The notes beneath the pieces are model-generated. The model worked only from the letters and a program-made list of their open reading frames with translations, had not been told where the DNA came from and did not search any database. Source: Verticiella sediminum (GTDB taxonomy: Bacteria > Pseudomonadota > Gammaproteobacteria > Burkholderiales > Burkholderiaceae_B). Taken from it: a stretch of DNA of 64,000 bases. The stretch is from NCBI RefSeq assembly GCF_007558815.1, contig NZ_VLTJ01000004.1:62001-126000 (forward strand), given 5' to 3'. Shown piece after piece: positions 58,932 to 64,000 of the stretch (its first letter is position 1; every line of letters starts with the position of its first letter). A program made the position numbers and the translations under genes.

Positions 58932-59716
58932 GCCTTCCTCCCGCTCACCTTGGCACGCATGCCGGCGACGGCGCCGCGGTGCTCGTCGGTCTGGTGGGCA
59001 AGCGCCTGATAGGCGGCCGACATCTCCAGCAGCGAATCCAGGCGTGCGTGCTGGCCCTCGCGGATCAGGCGCTTGGTCAGGCGCAGGGCATGCAGCGGGT
59101 TGGCCGCCATGAGGTCGGCCAGCCGCAGGGCGCGGGCGAGCAACTGGTCGGGTTCCACCACTTCGCTTACCAGACCCCAGCGCAGCGCCTGCTCGGCGTC
59201 GATGGTCTCGCCGGTGAGGGCCATCTGGTAGGCGTGCGAGAGCGCAATGGCGCGCGGCAGGAACCAGGCGCCGCCGTCGCCCGGGATGATGCCCAGGCGG
59301 ATGAAGCTCTCGGCAAAGCGCGCCTGGGTGGAAGCGATGCGGATGTCGCACATGCAGGCGAGGTCGCAGCCCGCACCCACGGCGGGGCCGTTGACCGCGG
59401 CGATCACCGGTACGTCCAGCCGCTCGAAGGCCAGTGGGATGCGCTGGATGCCGCCGCGATAGCGGCTGCGCACCTTCATGCCGGGCGTCTCCGACAGTGC
59501 CTGCAGCGAAGCGAGGTCGCCGCCCGCGCAAAAGGCACTGCCGGCGCCGGTGAGCACGATGGCCCGCGTGGTTTCATCATGGCCGAGCGTGTGCAGCGTA
59601 TCGACGATCTCGTTGATCGCATCTTCGCCCGACAGCGCGTTGCGCGTCTCGGGCCGGTTCAGGGTGAGGACGACGACGCTGTTGTCGCGGCGTTCGATGG
59701 CAAGAAACGAAGACAT
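58928..59716 (-). CDS. Enoyl-CoA hydratase/isomerase family protein
   Basis: This is a 262-residue crotonase-fold protein. VVVLTLNRPETRNALSG, AFCAGGDLASLQ, NGPAVGAGCDLACMCDIRIA and RFAESFIRLGIIPGDGGAWF are normal for enoyl-CoA hydratases/isomerases of the PaaG-like branch. It lies 27 bases after the CoA-transferase stop and overlaps the next crotonase start. The two differ in their catalytic segments, so they probably do different steps on one acyl-CoA. Confidence 0.88.
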   Translation of the reverse strand: MSSFLAIERRDNSVVVLTLNRPETRNALSGEDAINEIVDTLHTLGHDETTRAIVLTGAGSAFCAGGDLASLQALSETPGMKVRSRYRGGIQRIPLAFERLDVPVIAAVNGPAVGAGCDLACMCDIRIASTQARFAESFIRLGIIPGDGGAWFLPRAIALSHAYQMALTGETIDAEQALRWGLVSEVVEPDQLLARALRLADLMAANPLHALRLTKRLIREGQHARLDSLLEMSAAYQALAHQTDEHRGAVAGMRAKVSGRKA

Positions 59717-59743
59717 GCAGACTCCTTGGAGAAGCGGCCGTGC

Positions 59744-60955
59744 TCACCAGGCGCCAGCCTGGGCGAGCGCGTCGATGGCGGCATCGTCCAGGCCCAGGCG
59801 CTCGCGCAGGATCTGGCGGTTGTGCTGGCCCAGTTCGGGATTCGGGCGCAGCGGTGCGGGTTGTACGTCGGCAAAGCGCAAGGGGCTGTGCGGCAGGACC
59901 ACGCGGCCGAGCTCGGGGTGCTCGACATACTGCAGCATGCCGCGTTCGTGCATGTGGCGGTCGTGCACCACCTCGTCGAGCGTGCGTACCGGGGCGCACG
60001 GGAAGTGGAACTCGCGCGAGGCCTGCATCACGGCTTCGCGCGTGCGCTCGCGCGTCCAGTCGTTCACCACGGCGTCGACCTCCTGCATGATCTGGCAGCG
60101 CGTCGCATGGCTCGCATAGCGCGGATCGTCGAGCAGCGCCGGGCGGCCCATGGCCTGCACCAGGCCGCGCCAGTGCCCTTCGGTCACGCAGATCACCGCG
60201 ACGTAACCGTCGCTCGCCTCGTAGGTGTTGTAGGGGGCCATGGCCAGCGCGCCGTGCCGGTTGCCGGTGCGTACGGTGTCCTTGCCTTCGTAGTACAGCG
60301 TCAGGTTCGAGGCGAGCGCCGGATACATGGTGTCCTGCATGGCCACTTCGGCGATGCAGCCCTTGCCGGTGCGCTCGCGATCGAACAGGGCGGTGAGGAT
60401 GGCGCCGTACAGGTGCGTGCCGCTCAGGAAGTCCGAGAGCGCGGGGCCGGCCTTCACGGGCGGGCGGTCCGGATAGCCCGTTACGTGCATGGTGCCGCTC
60501 ATGGCCTGGATAGTGAGGTCCATGGCCAGGAGGTCGCGGTTCGGCCCGCTGCTGCCGTAGCCCGAGGCCGAGGCATAGACCAGCCGCGGGTTGCGTTCGA
60601 GCAGCGTCTGCGCGCCCAGGCCCAGGCGTTCCATCACGCCGGGCATGAAGTTCTCCATCACCACGTCGGCCTGCTCGACCAGCCGCAGGAACACCTCGCG
60701 CCCCTTCGGGTTCTTCAAGTCCAGCGTCATGCCGGACTTGTTCGAGTTGAGCATGGCCAGCGGCAGGGACGCCGCGCGGCGCGAGCGCACCGGCTCGCCG
60801 TGCGGCGGCTCGATCTTGATGACGTCGGCGCCGGCCAGCGCGAGCAGCAGCCCGCAGTAGGGCGCCTGGTAGATCTGGCCGAGGTCGAGGACGGTGATGC
60901 CGGCCAGCGGCTGGCGCCGCGGCGGCGTCGGGTCTTGGTTCATGGGCTGCCTCAT
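59744..60955 (-). CDS. CaiB/BaiF-family (class III) CoA-transferase
   Basis: This is a 403-residue class III CoA-transferase. ITVLDLGQIYQAPYCGLLLA, then GADVIKIEPPHGEP, is the N-terminal signature. The catalytic Asp can be placed in GPALSDFLSGTHLYGA. Its ATG overlaps the stop of the upstream Bug receptor (ATGA). That direct coupling of uptake receptor and CoA activation suggests that the imported acid is its acceptor. Confidence 0.92.
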   Translation of the reverse strand: MRQPMNQDPTPPRRQPLAGITVLDLGQIYQAPYCGLLLALAGADVIKIEPPHGEPVRSRRAASLPLAMLNSNKSGMTLDLKNPKGREVFLRLVEQADVVMENFMPGVMERLGLGAQTLLERNPRLVYASASGYGSSGPNRDLLAMDLTIQAMSGTMHVTGYPDRPPVKAGPALSDFLSGTHLYGAILTALFDRERTGKGCIAEVAMQDTMYPALASNLTLYYEGKDTVRTGNRHGALAMAPYNTYEASDGYVAVICVTEGHWRGLVQAMGRPALLDDPRYASHATRCQIMQEVDAVVNDWTRERTREAVMQASREFHFPCAPVRTLDEVVHDRHMHERGMLQYVEHPELGRVVLPHSPLRFADVQPAPLRPNPELGQHNRQILRERLGLDDAAIDALAQAGAW

Positions 60956-61911
60956 TGCTTGGGAATGCCTGCGGTTTCGCGCGCGCTGTCCCAGCGCTGG
61001 ATTTCCTCGCGCTGGAACCGGGCGAACTGCTTGCGGTCGGCTGGAAAGCCCATGCTGCTCAGGCGATCCTGCATTTCCTTGGCCTGCGGCGTGGCCTCGA
61101 TGGCGAGCAGTTCCTGCTCCAGCCGCGTCACCACGGGCTCGGGCGTGCCGGCGGGGGCGAACACGCCGGTCCAGTTGACCATGTAGTAGTCGTCGAAGGT
61201 CTCGGCGAGGGTGGGCGTGTCGGGATAGGCCTTGAGCCGCTGGTCTCCGGTTTGTGCCAGCATGCGCAGCGCGCCGGACTGCAGGTGCGGAATGACGGCG
61301 CCCAGGTCGGCGAACACGAAGTCGAGCTGCTTGCCGGCCAGATCGACCAGGGCGGGCGCCGCGCCCTTGTAGGGGATATGCGTGGCCTTGGCGCCCGCGC
61401 GGTGCAGGAACAGCTCGGTGGCGATCTGGTAGGACGCGCTGCCGCTGCCGTAGTTGAACTTGCCGGGGTTCCGGCGCAGGGTCTCGACGAACTCCGCGAA
61501 GCTCTGGTAGGGCGCGTCGCCCGGCACGGCAACGGCCATCACGCCCATGCTCAGGCGCGCCACCGGGGTCAGTTCCTTGACCGGGTCGTAGGGCAGTTCA
61601 TTGAATGTCGCGACATTCGTCGTCACCGGCGAATTGCTGGAGAAGAACAGGGTGTAGCCGTCGGCGGGCGCGCGCGTCACGGTCTGCGCGGCGATGAAGC
61701 TGTTGCCGCCGGGCTTGTTCTCGACCACCACGGTCTGCCCCACGCGCGATTCCAGCTCGCGGGCATAGAAGCGTGCGCTGGTATCCGCACCGCTGCCGGG
61801 GGGGAACGAAACGATGAAGCGTATGGGCTTGTCGGGATAGCTCGCGGCCGAAGCCGGCGCCGCGGCGATGCAGCCCATGGCGATAGCGAGCAAAGCACCG
61901 AACCTTTTCAT
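60952..61911 (-). CDS. Tripartite tricarboxylate transporter receptor, Bug/TctC family
   Basis: This is a 319-residue periplasmic receptor with signal peptide MKRFGALLAIAMGCIAAAPA and the Bug segments YPDKPIRFIVSFPPGSGADT, VVVENKPGGNSFIAAQTVTR and THIPYKGAAPALVDLAGKQL. It is the first gene of a four-gene acyl-CoA operon and overlaps the CoA-transferase start. It diverges from an acyl-CoA dehydrogenase gene across a 221-base gap holding a strong inverted repeat. Confidence 0.93.
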   Translation of the reverse strand: MKRFGALLAIAMGCIAAAPASAASYPDKPIRFIVSFPPGSGADTSARFYARELESRVGQTVVVENKPGGNSFIAAQTVTRAPADGYTLFFSSNSPVTTNVATFNELPYDPVKELTPVARLSMGVMAVAVPGDAPYQSFAEFVETLRRNPGKFNYGSGSASYQIATELFLHRAGAKATHIPYKGAAPALVDLAGKQLDFVFADLGAVIPHLQSGALRMLAQTGDQRLKAYPDTPTLAETFDDYYMVNWTGVFAPAGTPEPVVTRLEQELLAIEATPQAKEMQDRLSSMGFPADRKQFARFQREEIQRWDSARETAGIPKQ

Positions 61912-62022
61912 GCGGGTCTCCTGGAGTGGGTTGTGTTTTTCTTGTCAGCCGAAGGCGCGGCGTGGGCCTTCCTCTTTTTTCCAGCCTATCCGCACGGTGG
62001 CGCAGGGGCCATGCCGTGGTCC

Positions 62023-62059
62023 GCATATCCGTCATGTGTCCCGCGCATGACCGATATGC
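62023..62059. promoter_or_regulatory. Long inverted repeat in the divergent acyl-CoA promoter region
   Basis: GCATATCCGTCATG (62023-62036) and CATGACCGATATGC (62046-62059) are 14-base arms with one mismatch, separated by 9 bases. The repeat lies between the Bug/CoA-transferase operon and the acyl-CoA dehydrogenase genes. It is probably the operator for a regulator not encoded in the visible part of the locus. Confidence 0.6.
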
Positions 62060-62132
62060 CGCCCGCGGCATGGCCGCATGCCGCGTCGCCCCCTAGCATG
62101 AATGGACAAGAAGCACAGACGAGGAGTACACG

Positions 62133-63281
62133 ATGAGCACGGCTCAAGCAGTGGTCATACAGCCCGCGCCGCCCGACGTCGATTGCGACGACCTGCGCTT
62201 GCAGGTGCGCGCGTTTCTGCGCGAAGCGCTTGCCGGCATGCCGGCCGAATTGCGCGCGAAATCCTGGGGCGGTTCGGACCCGGCGTTCAGCCTGGCGCTG
62301 GGCGAGCGCGGCTGGCTGGGCATGACCTGGTCCAAGCGGCTGGGCGGCGGCGAGCGCAGCGCGCTCGAGCGCTACGTGGTGCTCGAAGAGCTGCTGGCGG
62401 CCGGCGCGCCGGTGGGCGCGCACTGGGTGGCCGAGCGCCAGAGCGGGCCGCTCCTGATGCGCTACGCGCGGCCCGAGGTCGCCGAGGCCATCGTGCCGCG
62501 CATCGCGCGCGGCGAGCTGCGCTTTTGCATCGGCATGAGCGAGCCCGATGCCGGCTCGGACCTCGCTTCGGTGCGCACGCGCGCGGTGCCGGAGCCCGGC
62601 GGCTGGCGCGTCAACGGCACCAAGCTCTGGACTTCCGGCGCGCATCAGGCGCACTACATGATCGCCCTGGTGCGCACCGACCACGAGGCGGACAAGCACG
62701 CGGGCCTGTCGCAGTTGCTGATCGACATGACGAGCCCGGGCGTCGAGGCGAGGCCGATCCGCAACCTGGAAGGCGGCGCGCATTTCAACGAAGTCGTGCT
62801 GCGCGATGTCTTCGTGCCCGATGCCATGCTCATCGGCGCGCCGGGCGACGGCTGGCGCCAGGTGACCGCCGAGCTTGCGCTGGAGCGCAGCGGCCCCGAG
62901 CGCTACCTGAGCAGCTACCGCCTGCTGGTCGCCATGCTGGATGCGGCCGACGTGGCCGACCCGCGCCACGCGACCGAACTCGGCTACGCGGTGGCGGAAA
63001 TGTCGGTACTGCGCCAGATGTCGCGCGGCGTCGCATGGATGCTGCAGCAGGGGCAGAGCCCGCAGTACGCCGCGGCGAGCGTCAAGGACATGGGCACCAG
63101 TTTCGAGCAGAGCCTGCCGGATCGCGCGCATCGCCTGTTCGCGCCCGTGCCCGGCATGGACGACACGGCGCTGGGTCGGGTGCACACCTACATGACCCAG
63201 GTCGCGCCTTCCTTCTCGCTGCGCGGGGGAACGCGGGAAATTCTGCGCGGCATGATCGCCAAGGGCATGGGGTTGAGGTGA
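62133..63281 (+). CDS. Acyl-CoA dehydrogenase
   Basis: This is a 382-residue FAD-dependent acyl-CoA dehydrogenase. LGMTWSKRLGGGERSALERY, GMSEPDAGSDLASVRTRAVP (FAD loop), NGTKLWTSGAHQAHYMIALV and VAPSFSLRGGTREILRGMIA (C-terminal FAD contact) are family segments. A GAGGAG site precedes the ATG. It is followed by a second, shorter-motif acyl-CoA dehydrogenase gene. Such pairs often form heteromeric enzymes for aromatic, steroid or branched acyl-CoAs. Confidence 0.9.
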   Translation: MSTAQAVVIQPAPPDVDCDDLRLQVRAFLREALAGMPAELRAKSWGGSDPAFSLALGERGWLGMTWSKRLGGGERSALERYVVLEELLAAGAPVGAHWVAERQSGPLLMRYARPEVAEAIVPRIARGELRFCIGMSEPDAGSDLASVRTRAVPEPGGWRVNGTKLWTSGAHQAHYMIALVRTDHEADKHAGLSQLLIDMTSPGVEARPIRNLEGGAHFNEVVLRDVFVPDAMLIGAPGDGWRQVTAELALERSGPERYLSSYRLLVAMLDAADVADPRHATELGYAVAEMSVLRQMSRGVAWMLQQGQSPQYAAASVKDMGTSFEQSLPDRAHRLFAPVPGMDDTALGRVHTYMTQVAPSFSLRGGTREILRGMIAKGMGLR

Positions 63282-63284
63282 AGG

Positions 63285-63410
63285 CTCCCCCCGACGCGCT
63301 CGCGCGTGCCCCCGGCGGAGCGGCACTGGCGGACTGGCGAAGCCGGATCCGCTGTGCCCTGGATGGGGCGGCGTACTTTCATGCGCCGTGGGTGGCGCCA
63401 ACGCTATGAG
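63285..63410. repeat. Intergenic repeat, copy B (inverted relative to 31 kb copy)
   Basis: This is non-coding sequence between two acyl-CoA dehydrogenase genes. Positions 63341-63366 match 31181-31206 exactly in reverse complement over 26 bases. Outside this core, a CCCCCCGACGCGCTCGCGCG element and a GCGTACTTTCATGCGCCGTG element match related sequences flanking copy A. It is a member of a dispersed intergenic repeat family. Confidence 0.68.
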
Positions 63411-63419
63411 AAAACTGAG

Positions 63420-64000
63420 ATGAACGACATGGCTGAAATGCTGGCGGACAGCGCAGAGCGCCTGTTCGGCGCTGAGGTGTCCCGCAACCTGCAGGAGGCG
63501 GCGGAAGCCGGCGGCTGGCAGGCCGGACTGTGGCAGGCCGTGAGCGACAGTGGGCTGCAGAACCTGCTCGTGCCCGAGGAGGCGGGGGGAGCCGGGCTGG
63601 CCTGGGCAGAGGCGATGCCGGTGCTGTTGGCCGCCCAGCGCCACCTGCCGCCGGTGCCCTTCCTGGAAGGCGTGGCCTGCGCCTGGATGCTGCACCGCGT
63701 GCCCGACAGCCGAAGCGCGTTCGGCGCCGTGCCGGCCGACGCGGTATGGACGCTGGGCGACGCCGGCGGGCTCGCCGTGCTGGGCGATGGCTGCAGCGGC
63801 AATGTGTCGCTGCCGTGGGGGCGGCACGCCGCGCGCGCGCTCTTGTGGAGCGAGGATGCCGGCTGGCTGCTGGTCGATCTCGCGGGCGCGAGCGTGGACG
63901 TCCGCGCCAACATCGCCGGCGAGCCACGCGATGTGCTGGGTCTGCGCGAGGCCCGGATTCTCGCCCGCGTGCCGGGTTTGCCCGGCGAGAGTGCGCAGGT
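63420..64000 (+). CDS. Acyl-CoA dehydrogenase-like protein (3' part outside window)
   Basis: This is a partial gene; the first 193 codons are visible and the frame is open to the window end. It starts MNDMAEMLADSAERLFGAEV and continues SGLQNLLVPEEAGGAGLAWA, which is the N-terminal helical domain of acyl-CoA dehydrogenases. The middle part is divergent and Gly/Ala-rich, as in the non-catalytic partner of heteromeric enzymes. It follows the full-length dehydrogenase gene in the same direction, with a repeat between them. Confidence 0.78.
   Translation, partial: MNDMAEMLADSAERLFGAEVSRNLQEAAEAGGWQAGLWQAVSDSGLQNLLVPEEAGGAGLAWAEAMPVLLAAQRHLPPVPFLEGVACAWMLHRVPDSRSAFGAVPADAVWTLGDAGGLAVLGDGCSGNVSLPWGRHAARALLWSEDAGWLLVDLAGASVDVRANIAGEPRDVLGLREARILARVPGLPGESAQ

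Overview
The window is a high-G+C chromosomal segment, almost fully coding, from a betaproteobacterium. The housekeeping block (hemE, priA, rep; then ferredoxin, coaD, rsmD, ftsY) and the abundance of lone TctC/Bug-type solute-binding proteins point to Burkholderiales, most likely Alcaligenaceae of the Bordetella/Achromobacter type. The genus is an inference from gene content. I see no rRNA, tRNA, CRISPR array, prophage or intact insertion sequence.

Layout. 1-2.6 kb: a truncated TRAP-type binding protein, a class II aldolase and a divergent XRE-cupin regulator. 2.7-7.9 kb: an IclR regulator heading a catabolic set (two alpha/beta hydrolases, a Bug receptor and a carotenoid-cleavage-type oxygenase). 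7.9-9.6 kb: an SDR with its catalytic residues replaced and a pseudo-receiver/Fis regulator. 9.7-15.2 kb: hemE, priA, rep. 15.3-17.6 kb: an Rpn/PD-(D/E)XK-like protein and an aminotransferase. 17.7-22.5 kb: a five-gene CoA-transferase/crotonase/GntR/Bug operon. 22.7-23.3 kb: a RAYT-like transposase relative that has lost its catalytic residues. 23.4-28.5 kb: sulfatase, Bug and acyl-CoA dehydrogenase with a divergent LysR gene. 28.5-31.1 kb: an exported M20 hydrolase and an AraC/GlxA regulator. 31.2-36.2 kb: a LigI-like amidohydrolase operon with a divergent LysR gene. 36.3-40.3 kb: ferredoxin, coaD, rsmD, ftsY and a thioesterase. 40.4-45.4 kb: a YhiI-RbbA-YhhJ-type ABC exporter. 45.6-50.4 kb: sulfate uptake genes without cysA, coupled to a BenE-family carrier.

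50.6-58.1 kb is the most distinctive part. It is a terephthalate-type (tph-like) cluster: an IclR regulator, a Bug receptor, dioxygenase large and small subunits, a PdxA-family dihydrodiol dehydrogenase and a ferredoxin reductase. It is joined by a predicted exported argininosuccinate-lyase-like protein. 58.1-64 kb: a divergent pair of acyl-CoA gene sets (two crotonases, CoA-transferase and Bug on one side; two acyl-CoA dehydrogenases on the other) around a strong inverted repeat.

The window is therefore largely a collection of small catabolic modules. Each pairs a local regulator (IclR, LysR, GntR, XRE-cupin or AraC) with a lone periplasmic receptor and a few enzymes. Promoter-proximal inverted repeats are visible for many of them. 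Two IclR loci carry palindromes with the same core.
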